Below are positions 52,895 through 62,211 of a DNA stretch of 64,000 bases, piece after piece. Position 1 is the first letter of the stretch, and every line of letters starts with the position of its first letter. The DNA comes from Trichobilharzia regenti (taxonomy: Eukaryota > Platyhelminthes > Trematoda > Strigeidida > Schistosomatidae), in contig OX235262.1 of NCBI GenBank assembly GCA_944472135.2, forward strand, positions 168,639,509 through 168,703,508. The letters are read 5' to 3'. The translations under genes were made by a program, and so were the position numbers. Under the pieces are notes generated by a model. It saw nothing but the letters and a program-made list of their open reading frames with translations. It made no database searches and was not told the origin of the DNA.

Positions 52895-53825
52895 TTACAA
52901 CGAACTACAATTATAAATTTTAATATTATTGGAACTAGATGTTAAACAATTCTACACAGGATAGTAATATTAATCCACACATAATATAAAAGTTAGCGTA
53001 ATGGGACTAGTTAGTTAATGAACAAAAATAACCACAGTCACTAAACAGAGTATATATATATATGTGTTTATTAATCACTCCTTAAGGACTCCTCTTGCTT
53101 TCTTTTGCTTTGCTGTTGTTTGTCTTCTTTTCTCTCTCACCATTTTAGCTTCTATTTGACTTTTTGAATGAGAATGAATAATGTGGATATTTGACCATTT
53201 ACAATGACAAATGATCTGCAAACATTATTGGTCCCATATCTTACAATTCCTTCGTGAATTACACATTACCTTCTGCCCCGACGCAACCCGGATTACAGTT
53301 GTGGAATGTGCTCTTTACCGATGAAAACGAATTGATTTATAATACAACGTCAAGATTGTAACTTACAACATAACTGATAATATCTGTAAAAACAGCTTTC
53401 ATTTCTTGAAAACACCCGTTTATCAGAAAATACATTCTATCATTATTATAGCTGTTCTACATTTAGTACAATTCACTCATGATGTTACGATGAAAACGCT
53501 GACAAAACCATACAAGTGTATCACTTATTTTCTATCACTATCGAATTTGTATATAAATCACACCCTAGTTATATAGGAGAATTGATTCAAGCTTTATTAT
53601 CTCCCAAATATTTGCAATCCATTCTAAACATACTTGAGATCCTCGTTAACGCGAAGACAATATTTTTATACATTTTGATGTAATCCATTGAATGACTAGT
53701 ATCAGTATAGAAAATATGCCCATTTCGGCATCAGGAATAGAGAGGGATTGAGAGAAGAAATGTTTACTTTTCAATTAGATACTCATCTCTGGCTCTACTC
53801 TAATATATATATATAGCATTTTAAT
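52895..53825 (+). other. CR1-C 3'UTR
   Basis: Parallel to 25655-26300: ATTATAAATTTTAATATTATTGGAAC, AATCACTCCTTAAGGACTCC, and a degenerate copy of the conserved stem block at 53586-53680. Ends in AT-rich sequence. Confidence 0.7.
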
Positions 53826-54635
53826 TACAACACATAACATATGTTCATGTTATATATACTGAGTTAGTGCCATCTCTCATCTACCTGTTGATAATTTTGT
53901 TTGTGTTCAGACGTCTTCCACTTGTATCATTAACCTGAGAAGGAATGTAGGAGTACTGCTGTAAGTCCTGCAGTTCTTCAAGGTTAGTTCGTCAAGGCAG
54001 AATGCAGCACATTTGATGTGTTGAGTGTACATATACTTGTGTTAAATAATTGTGTGAGTTCCAATTAATGTAATTGTCACTTAATCTTGTTTGTGTCCGG
54101 ACATTCTTGAACCTACAATCGACTACCTGAGAAGGGTTGCAGGCGTACTGGTATTATTGCGATTCTTCAGAAGAATTACATCAGGACATGATCTGCGGGG
54201 TTATGTGTACTGTTTGTATATACGTGCGGTGTCTCATATTAATTAGTGCTTTGGATTCACTGTGTACGTGTTGTTTTCGTATCTTTTTGTTATGCATAAT
54301 TTTGGTAAAATTTTCGTCGTGTTTACTTCTGAAGTTGTTTCGAGTCTTCTACATCCATGAAGGAATTGATTGATGTTAAAGACAGCAGATGGGTCGTGTA
54401 CGCTGGGGAGGTTGTGCTGAGAATGACGTGCACACGGAGATAATGATTAGCTGTGGAATCAACGATTGCAAATGAACGATTCTATTTAGGCTGTGGTTCC
54501 ACACTCCAGGGAGCAAGAGTGTAAACCACTGAGGCATGCATACGTCACCGTTACTAGAATTGAGGCAGAATGAGTGACAAGCGGTCACAATGGTAATTGA
54601 TAGTGAATAGACAAGAGGATGTGCAAAGAGAATCA
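53826..54635 (+). other. Decayed BEL-like 3' region
   Basis: Contains two recognisable hairpin modules (about 53930-53982 and 54125-54175, the latter with a short deletion) and the pre-LTR segment (ATCTGAAGTTG-like TTCTGAAGTTGTTTCGAGTC at 54326). Cut at about 54635 by a CR1-A leader. No LTR remains. Confidence 0.75.
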
Positions 54636-54728
54636 TTAACGCCCGGTACGTTCAAATCAGGTGACGCCTTTGCACGTGTTTTAGCTTATATTCATTTATT
54701 GGTTACTAATAATTGATCTTTAATAACG

Positions 54729-56404
54729 ATGGTTCAAAATTCTAAAAAGCGTGTTCGTGTGAACACCACTAATTTAGAAAATAGCACCAGCTCGTCTAAT
54801 AACACATTACCACCCCATATTATTAGTAGTTCACCCAACATAAAAGCCTCGAACATAACTCTGACCCCTGTAATACAGGTGGAAGATGTTCTGTCTGAAA
54901 AAGTAGAGCTCTCTTACTTAACGTGCGTAATTAAAGAGATGCAGCTACAGATAGATGAATTAAAAACGAAATTAAGTTCACTAGAATGTATACCCGAAAC
55001 TATCTCACGTATGAAAAAGGAACTGCAGGATCCTACAATCCTAAAGCTTTTTAATATGACCTCTAGAATGACTCATACTGACTCAGAAAGTGCGAAGGAG
55101 TTAGAAAACGCCATCGACTTTCTATCCAGCGAAGTTGTTAAAGGCTGGCTTCAAAACAAAACGCAATAGTGTATAATGTACCGGATAGCGAGCCCATAAA
55201 GTCAGTCCAGCACTCATTGCTGAAGGCTGCAAATCTCTTGAATGCACCTTGTCAGTGCATTCGCCTAAGCAAAAAAGACCTAAAGCATCCTTGTCCTATA
55301 CTCTTTAGGTTCGACAGCTACATAACAGCTGAACGATTTAAGATGGCCGAAGATCTTCTGGCTACTGCCACTAAATTCAAGACTATTAAAGTAGTCTCGG
55401 ATAAAACACCAAACCAAAGGCAAGCAACCAAGAACTCCTTCGATACAAAGTTGACAACACTGAGAAATACATCTGGTATCAGTGCTAAAGTGTCGACGGA
55501 CACTGAAGCACAGCAAGTCACGTGTATAGTGTTAGGAGAAAAAACGGCAAGTAAGAGCGACCCAAAACTCAGTAAGAGCAGTGCCACTGGGTGCAGTCTT
55601 AGAGTGCACGAGAGCACATCTCGAAAACCTGCTGACCTACATAAGGTTGACATAGACGCACAAACTATGGCTGACCAGAAACTACTGGCAGACCACACTC
55701 AATCTGGATCCAAGCCAGAGAGTCCCTCAGTAGAAACCGCAAAAAAGACCACAAAACCCAGAGTCCCACCCCAGACTTCGACATACCTCCCTCGTAATAA
55801 GTCTAATAAGCAGCGTGTCAGTCTAAAAAATGACAAAGCATGGGTAACGAAGCACATTCCCAAAGACGTCACGCAGCATGTGAGAAGGAATACCCCTTCC
55901 CGAACTAGAAGTAACATGCCTAACAACGCACATAACTTGGGAATGCAACGTAGAATGGATCCTCAGGATATATGGAGCACTAAACGGGACTCATATAGGC
56001 ACCATATTAACGAAAATTCTCGTCCAAACTCTCGCACTATATATGTTAAACCTCATCAACTTAATGAGAACAGGTCGACACTTGATCCCCTCAATAACTT
56101 CACTCACACACGTGACGTGAGCCAATATGCATATGGCTATGAAAGCCCCATGAGGTACAACTACCAGGGTAATCTTAACACAGGGTACCTAGGTCCAGCA
56201 AACTACAACCCAAATTGCAGGGCAGACCATATATCACCAGTAGATCAACGCAGATGCCGACCCATGGATGCTAATAGTCAAAATATGCAACAGGATTATT
56301 TTCGGCTGCAGCAAACAATAGCCCCACTCGCTGCACAGTTCATCCAGGAAATAGTACACACACTGACTCTGTCTCACCTCAGAGCCCCTCCAAACATAAC
56401 GTAG
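54729..56404 (+). pseudogene. CR1-A ORF1 protein with one frameshift
   Basis: ATG 54729 (MVQNSKKRVRVNTTNLEN). Frame 1 stops at 55167-55169; the second frame runs to 56404. Comparison with 5606-5660 shows one A missing in the run after GTTGTT (about 55139-55142). Domains: Ser/Asn-rich N-terminus, coiled-coil-like residues about 65-105, RRM-like region (VYNVPDSEP, CQCIRLSKKD, CPILFRF), basic Asn/Arg/Tyr-rich tail ending QQTIAPLAAQFIQEIV. Likely an RNA-binding chaperone of the LINE particle (family knowledge). A single-base error in assembly is an alternative. Confidence 0.82.
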
Positions 56405-56409
56405 GGATA

Positions 56410-59289
56410 GTGACAAGTAACCATGTTAACCTCTCCTCCAATAACTCTGGTTTACTAACAATTATGCTCCTGAATGCTAGATCTCTCCTTAATAAAATAA
56501 CAACGCTTCGCTGCCTGGCATACATAGAACGGCCAACACTAATAATGGTGACTGAAACCTGGCTTACTACTGATATACCTGACACAAAGCCAGTAATAGA
56601 CAACTACGACATCTATAGGAACGATAGAGTTGACAAAAGAGGAGGCGGTTGCTTAATATATGCCTATAAATCCACTAACTCCAATACTTTCAATAACCCA
56701 AATACTGACAAACTCCCAGAATCTAAGTGGATAAGCATCCACACAAACGAAAGTAAAATTCTCGTGGGATGTATATACAGACCCCCCAATAGCCCTGAAA
56801 TGACTGATATAACTATTGCAGAAATACTAGAGCATGTAGCCACGCTGGACTTCGACTACAAAGTAGTATGTGGAGATTTCAACTTACCTGGAGTAAACTG
56901 GGATACCTGTACAGGACCAAGAATCCATGAAGAGCTACTACAAGCTATAGACATAGGAGGATGGAAGCAGTGCGTGCGCCTCCCTACAAGGAACCAAAAT
57001 ACTCTTGACTTAATCCTCTGTCATAACATAGAGCCCATCTCGATAGAGGTGGGAAATAAACTCGATAACAGTGATCACAACATATTGTACTGCACGCTAC
57101 CCCTCCGACTAACAACTAAATACACACCTAAAAATTCCCCGGTGCGCTATCAATATAGGGACTATAAGAATGCTGATTGGGAATTCCTATCAGATCTGTT
57201 GAGAAGTTCTGACTGGGAAGAATACTTCATCAACAATAACTTAGAAGTATCACTTGAGATTTTCTACAAAACAGTTGGCTCAGCAAGAGACACAATCGCG
57301 CCCCTAAAATCTGCCCTAAAGACACCAACTCCATTTATTGACCGGAAAACGCGACTAAAACTAAAGAAATTGAAAAGGAAATACCATGTATTTAAGGAAT
57401 TTAATGCGTTAAACCAAATACATGAAACTCTTAAACTGCTTGAAGAGAAACACAAAATGAAGTCACAACATGAGGAAAATAAAGCGCTAATGGGTAACAC
57501 CAAAACTCAGGAACTTTGTAGGATATTGCAAAAACGTCTAAAAAGCAGTAAAGACAATAATGTAAGCATCTTGGAACATAGGGGTGTAATATACAACGAT
57601 CCCCAGGTTATAAGTGAACTCCTCAGTGAGTGGTTTTGCAATGACACCAGAGTGCACCCGACCCCAAATTTCCAAATGACCTGCAAAAGTAACCACAAAT
57701 TAGGAGAAATAGATTTTAATATACAAAATATAGACTCAGCGATTAAGACATTGAAGTCAAATGGCAGTACTGGAACAGACGACATACCATCTGTCATATA
57801 CAAAAATGGTAGCACGGAAATGGTAGTCTTGTTACTTAGAATATTTACTCTGTCACTGGAAACTGGAACTTATCCTGAAGTGTGGAAAACCACATACATA
57901 TTACCTAAGCACAAAGCAGGGGCCAAAACCAGTGCATGCAACTATAGACCTATTAATATAACACCGGTAATATCACGAATAATGGAGAAAGTGGTTAAAG
58001 ACCAAGTGTCAGACAACTTACTAGAACATGAACTTATCAACCCATCACAACACGGATTCCTCAAAAAGAGATCATGTGCGACCTGTCACATAGACTTTTT
58101 CAATGAAGTTACACGAAGCAGGGACAACAGAGAACTAGTAATTGTGCTATATTTCGATATAACAAAAGCCTTCGATAGAGTCCCCCATAATCTGCTAGTC
58201 AGCAGGTTATGCTCACTAGGGATATGTGACCCTCTCCTGAGCTGGATAAAATCATTTCTCTGTGACAGAAATCAGATAACAAAAGTTGGCTCGATAATCT
58301 CAAGGCCTAAACCTGTAAGTAGTGGTGTAATCCAGGGAAGTGTATTAGGCCCACTCCTATTCATAATATATATAAACAGTATCTGTGAATGCTTTAGTGT
58401 TGGTAAACCAATACTATATGCAGATGACTTAAAAGTGACCTATAAATGCAAGAACACAGATCTCGGAATAACAGTAAACGCCATACAGCAAGAATTAGAA
58501 AAAATGGATAGATGGTGTGACACCTGGCAACTCCAGTTTAATGTCGACAAATGTGGCTGGCTCTGCATAGGTTGCAACAATTTAGAACTTGACCTGACAA
58601 TTCAAGGCCATGCACTCTTACGACTGGAATCTGTATTGGACCTAGGACTGAAATACTCACATGACTTATCATTTTCTGAACATATCTCCAAACAAGTGTC
58701 AAAGTCACGCAGACTTATCGGCTTTCTACTCAGGAACTTTTACAGAAATGAGTCCAGAATTCTGTTGTACAAGGTTTGTGTGCGTCCTTTATTTGATTAC
58801 TGTTCATTCATGTATAGTAGTATACGCATAGAGGACAAATTGAAAGTCGAGGGAGTGCAGAGGTACTTCACGTCAAAATTACTCGGAACCGAAAATGGTG
58901 CGAACTACTCCACTAGATGTGACACCCTAGGATTAGAAACACTATGGCTAAGACGCCTGAGACTAAACTTAACACTTTACTATAAGCTTCTAAACCACTT
59001 AGTTTTTACCTCTACTAATGGCATTCGACTTTCAGATGACAGTGGCTACAAACTAAGACACACTAAGGGTACAGTAGCTATCGAACAATGTAAAACAGCT
59101 ACCAGGCAAAAGTTTTATTTGATTAGGTATGCACAGATATGGAATAAACTACCAATGGAAATGCGTCAAGCAGGTACATTGGCCTCATTCAAAAAAGTGC
59201 TTAACGACAAACTACACGAGTTTGCAAACGACAGTAGTCCTAGTTCCTATCTGAGAGCCTCCGAAATTATAGGTCCATTTAATGTATAA
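56410..59289 (+). CDS. CR1-A ORF2: endonuclease / reverse transcriptase, intact
   Basis: The frame is open for 959 codons after GTG 56410; the first ATG is 56464, so about 941 residues is the safer estimate. Endonuclease: LLNARSLLNK (Asn22), TETWL (Glu49), GCIYRPPNSP, GDFNLPGVNWDT (about 157), NTLDLIL, NSDHNIL. RT: NYRPINITPVISRIMEK, HGFLKKRSC, LYFDITKAFDRVPH (about 580), SSGVIQGSVLGPLLF, YADDLKV (about 671-674), CGWLCIGCNN, then the CR1 C-terminal region to FNV. All catalytic residues I can place are present. It would nick DNA and copy the element RNA at the target. Length suits a CR1 ORF2. Confidence 0.92.
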   Translation: MTSNHVNLSSNNSGLLTIMLLNARSLLNKITTLRCLAYIERPTLIMVTETWLTTDIPDTKPVIDNYDIYRNDRVDKRGGGCLIYAYKSTNSNTFNNPNTDKLPESKWISIHTNESKILVGCIYRPPNSPEMTDITIAEILEHVATLDFDYKVVCGDFNLPGVNWDTCTGPRIHEELLQAIDIGGWKQCVRLPTRNQNTLDLILCHNIEPISIEVGNKLDNSDHNILYCTLPLRLTTKYTPKNSPVRYQYRDYKNADWEFLSDLLRSSDWEEYFINNNLEVSLEIFYKTVGSARDTIAPLKSALKTPTPFIDRKTRLKLKKLKRKYHVFKEFNALNQIHETLKLLEEKHKMKSQHEENKALMGNTKTQELCRILQKRLKSSKDNNVSILEHRGVIYNDPQVISELLSEWFCNDTRVHPTPNFQMTCKSNHKLGEIDFNIQNIDSAIKTLKSNGSTGTDDIPSVIYKNGSTEMVVLLLRIFTLSLETGTYPEVWKTTYILPKHKAGAKTSACNYRPINITPVISRIMEKVVKDQVSDNLLEHELINPSQHGFLKKRSCATCHIDFFNEVTRSRDNRELVIVLYFDITKAFDRVPHNLLVSRLCSLGICDPLLSWIKSFLCDRNQITKVGSIISRPKPVSSGVIQGSVLGPLLFIIYINSICECFSVGKPILYADDLKVTYKCKNTDLGITVNAIQQELEKMDRWCDTWQLQFNVDKCGWLCIGCNNLELDLTIQGHALLRLESVLDLGLKYSHDLSFSEHISKQVSKSRRLIGFLLRNFYRNESRILLYKVCVRPLFDYCSFMYSSIRIEDKLKVEGVQRYFTSKLLGTENGANYSTRCDTLGLETLWLRRLRLNLTLYYKLLNHLVFTSTNGIRLSDDSGYKLRHTKGTVAIEQCKTATRQKFYLIRYAQIWNKLPMEMRQAGTLASFKKVLNDKLHEFANDSSPSSYLRASEIIGPFNV

Positions 59290-60176
59290 GCTTAAATACT
59301 ACACCTGTTGTTTTTTGCCTATATTTATAATTTTAGATAAAACATTAACGATTAAGATACTTACCCTCAAACAGACAAGAAGTTTCGTTTGTAAAACTTC
59401 TACCCAACACAATAAGTGGAATAAAATGGACATAAACCGACAACATGAAAAAGATATAACTCACCACAACATCACATGGACAGATGTACGCTCGTCGGAC
59501 ATCATATATACCTCACCAACTACAACCCAACATTCCTGAGATAATGTGATGAACTTATATCCGTAATGTTGCTGAGCAGTCAATATCCACAACTCCTGTC
59601 GGAACAACTAAAATTCAAAAACCTTCCTCACGAGAAGTAAATACCCACAAGCAGTAGAAATCCATTAATTAATGCGTCTAAAGCTTATGTATTTTACTCC
59701 CAACAATGACATTGCAGATCAAATGAGATAAACATATCACTGATTTCAAAATAACACATCAATGAACTATAATTCAAGGATTCTGCACACAACAAAGTAA
59801 TGTACAAAAATTGACTTCAAGCTTTATTTTTTTCCCAGGCACTTATAACCCATCCACCAAAGACCTGGTTTTTTTGTTAATGCGAAGACAATACTTCTGT
59901 ATTTCCTGATGTGTTGCACTCACTGACAATCTAGCGGATTTTTCCAACTATGCACAGAAATGATTGTACATAAGTGAAAAGGATGTTTTATACTATTGGG
60001 ATTAACATTTATCAAGTGTATGTATAATCTCCAGTGTACATGTTAAACATATTTTGCTATCGACTGTAAATTGTGACTGAATAATATGGTCCTATTTCTG
60101 TAACAATTTGATGATGCCTGTAAACTGGCGTCCCTCATGTACTGTATCATGAGAATAAATTTATTTGTTTATTTAT
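59290..60176 (+). other. CR1-A 3'UTR and tail
   Basis: No conserved ORF. Stem block at 59811-59895 (CCAGG/CCTGG and TTTTTGTTAATGCGAAGACAATA). Ends GATGCCTGTAAACTGGCGTC, hairpin CTCATG/CATGAG (60136-60151), AATAAATTTATTTGTTTATTTATTT. Confidence 0.75.
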
Positions 60177-60737
60177 TTATGATGAATTAATATTTTTCTC
60201 TATAAACTTATCTGGATAACCATTTTTTCTAAGTAATTCTCTAATAGTCTTAAGCTCCTCATTGAAGCAGTCGTCTGAACAGATTAACCTAGCTCTATGG
60301 ACCAGGCCCTTTACCAGGTTACGTTTATATTTCAAAGGTACAAAACTCAAAAAATGAGTGTACTGACCTGCTGTAGTAGGTTTCCTGTACAAACTCCTTC
60401 TTAGTGTGCCATCTTCTTTCCTTGGCATGAAGACGTCTAGGAATGAGTTACTGTCATTACTTTCTTTCTCTATGGTAAAGTTTATTGCTGAATGGGCATC
60501 ATTAAACTTGTCAAGGATGTTCATTGAGTCGTCCTCGATTTTATGACCAGAAAAGTATCCATATATCGACAGTATAAATACAAGTCACTAATTACTCCCT
60601 TCAGTGGTCCAGTCCCTAACTTAGTGAGGAAAAAATCAGCTAGGATTTGGACTAAAGGGGAACCCATTGCTACACCATAACATTGTATGTAATATTCCTC
60701 ATCGAATAAGAAATGAACGTTAATTGTACATTCTATC
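60177..60737 (-). pseudogene. Penelope-like reverse transcriptase fragment
   Basis: Read from 60737 down: FLFDEEYYIQCYGVAMGSPL, LADFFLTKL, LYCRYMDTFLVI, then NSFLDVFMPRKEDGTLRRSLYRKPT, HFLSFVPLKYKRNLVKGLVHRA and LLRKNGYPDKFI, the typical PLE thumb. The catalytic motif, usually YVDDTF, reads YMDTF, lacking one Asp. A TGA near 60530 breaks the frame; 60524-60177 is open. Confidence 0.82.
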
Positions 60738-61440
60738 CTACTTTTGGGTAATATGAATAAACTACCTAAATTCGCCCCTTCTATGTGTATCTACCAATTT
60801 GACTGCAGCTGCGGAGCCAGCTACATCGGGCGAACAATTAGGCAGGTTCATCATCGTATTTTCGAACATCATCCAACATGGTTAATCAAGGGACAAACAA
60901 GATCTATTCGTAGCTCTATTTTAGCCCACCTTGCGGATAGTGAGCATAAGGTTGACGCTAATACTGCATTTAAAATTATTTATCGCATTCCTACTGATCT
61001 TAATTTTGCTTTACGAGTTCGTCTTCTGCATACAGCTGAAGCAATAGGAATCCACCTGAAGAAGCCAAACTTGTGTGTTCAGAAGAAATTTGTACAGTCA
61101 CTTTCCCTACCTTGGCCATCGTTACATGATCGTATAAACCGGACTACTTCATCCCCCTCCCCCTAAAATAATTTTTCCTTTTAAAAAACTATAATTGTCC
61201 AAATTATTTTATTTTTCTGACTACTCCATCTTTAATCACGTGTTGTCCTTGTAAAAATTATTTTATTCTTATGATCACTTTAACTTTAGTTACAAATTAT
61301 CGTTGTCCAAATTGTTCTATTTTCTTTAACAATCTGTTACGTAATCAACCTGTGCACACGCTTATTCCTTAATTGCTCTTCATTTTTCCAAAGTCATGCG
61401 TTGTGCAATCCACGTGTTTTTCACTGTATGTGTGTTTGGA
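60180..61440. mobile_element. Penelope-like element fragment with inverted 5' part
   Basis: 60180-60737 encodes reverse transcriptase on the minus strand; 60738-61166 encodes a GIY-YIG endonuclease on the plus strand; AT-rich 3' sequence follows. In Penelope-like elements RT and GIY-YIG are in one frame and direction, so this is a 5' inversion of the kind made by twin priming. The fragment begins at the TTTA tail of the preceding CR1-A. Confidence 0.82.
60744..61166 (+). pseudogene. Penelope-like GIY-YIG endonuclease domain
   Basis: CIYQFDCSCGASYIGRTIRQ: Cys residues and the YIG core of PLE GIY-YIG nucleases, followed by RIFEHHPTWL and ILAHLADSEH. The GIY element is the usual variant IYQF, and the catalytic Arg of GRT is present. 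Open to 61166 but cut off from its RT, so not expected to act alone. Confidence 0.82.
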
Positions 61441-61708
61441 CAGGAATTATCGCAAGTTGAATGTTTATGTCTAGGTTGATTTCAATATATGTTTGCACTG
61501 ATTGTCACAGTACAATGTGGGTTATGTGGATTCAATGTATAGGACATACCTCTATTACTATTCTGCCATTGCCTGCCTCGCTGACTGCTAAGCTAACCAA
61601 TGTAGGTAGTTCACGTGGTTGTGCGAAGGGCAGTGCACTTAAGAATGCAATAACTCGTTTAATATTCCTCACTATTTCACTTAGGGAATTAATTCAGTGT
61701 AGAGTAAT
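61167..61708 (+). other. Penelope-like 3' sequence and unassigned sequence
   Basis: 61167-61440 is T-rich with internal near-repeats (GTTGTCC, AATTGTCCAAATTATTTTATT versus TCGTTGTCCAAATTGTTCTATT) and probably the PLE 3' end. 61441-61708 has a short ORF without recognisable similarity. The next LTR starts at 61709. Confidence 0.45.
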
Positions 61709-62066
61709 TGTCAATGTAGTTGAAGATTGAACGATCAATTCACGGTTGTTTGCTCAAAACCAACTTCCCCAATTTTCGCGGAGGCATCAATACGACAGTC
61801 ATCGTCTCATCGGTCGCTGTTCAGAAAGAAGTCAGCAGAAAACCGTCAGAAGTATTATTGTGATGTATTATTGTAATATTTGTTCAAAGACCTTAGTCAT
61901 ACTTGATCTATATGTTGGTGTAACAATACAGAATCCTCGAGTCAACAATTGGTGTTTTGGTTTTTTCGTCCGTTATTACTAAGCGTTTCTGAAAACCTGC
62001 AAGGAACAGCGTGAGCCCGAGCGTAGCAAGAGCTGGGCATTAACGGTTTGCGAGACGTGGCTGACA
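61709..62066 (+). repeat. 5' LTR of BEL-like copy 4
   Basis: 358 bp, TGTCAATGTAGTTGAAG ... GTGGCTGACA; intermediate between LTR subtypes A (CAACAATTGGTG) and B (GTTTTGGTTTTTTCGTCC). Confidence 0.88.
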
Positions 62067-62211
62067 GTTTCTGACGGGAGAAACAGATTCTGGCGGATTC
62101 AGACAGTTGGTGAAAGTTTGGATAGTCACCGTTCATCTTTCCTGGTGCCGGTCAAGTCCTCTTTGAACAAGCAATATCTGGAACTTTTTTGGAATTGGGT
62201 CAAGTTCAACA

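Larger units (their letters stand above)
49086..53800 (+). mobile_element. CR1-C copy, split by a miniature LTR element and internally deleted
   Basis: Leader from about 48900, ORF1 (49086-49589, resuming at 50650), ORF2 endonuclease start (51630-52378), abrupt join to the ORF2 C-terminus (52379-52894), 3'UTR to about 53800. Everything from late endonuclease to the end of the RT palm is missing. Confidence 0.8.
54636..60176 (+). mobile_element. Nearly full-length CR1-A element
   Basis: Leader about 54636-54728, ORF1 54729-56404, ORF2 to 59289, 3'UTR to about 60176 with the conserved stem block, a hairpin tail and a TTTA repeat. About 5.5 kb. Only one frameshift (ORF1) is visible, so it is the best-preserved LINE here and close to a source copy. 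Confidence 0.9.

Noticed and set aside
57264..57815. Antisense ORFs over CR1-A ORF2
   Set aside because: Shadow frames of the intact 959-codon coding strand.
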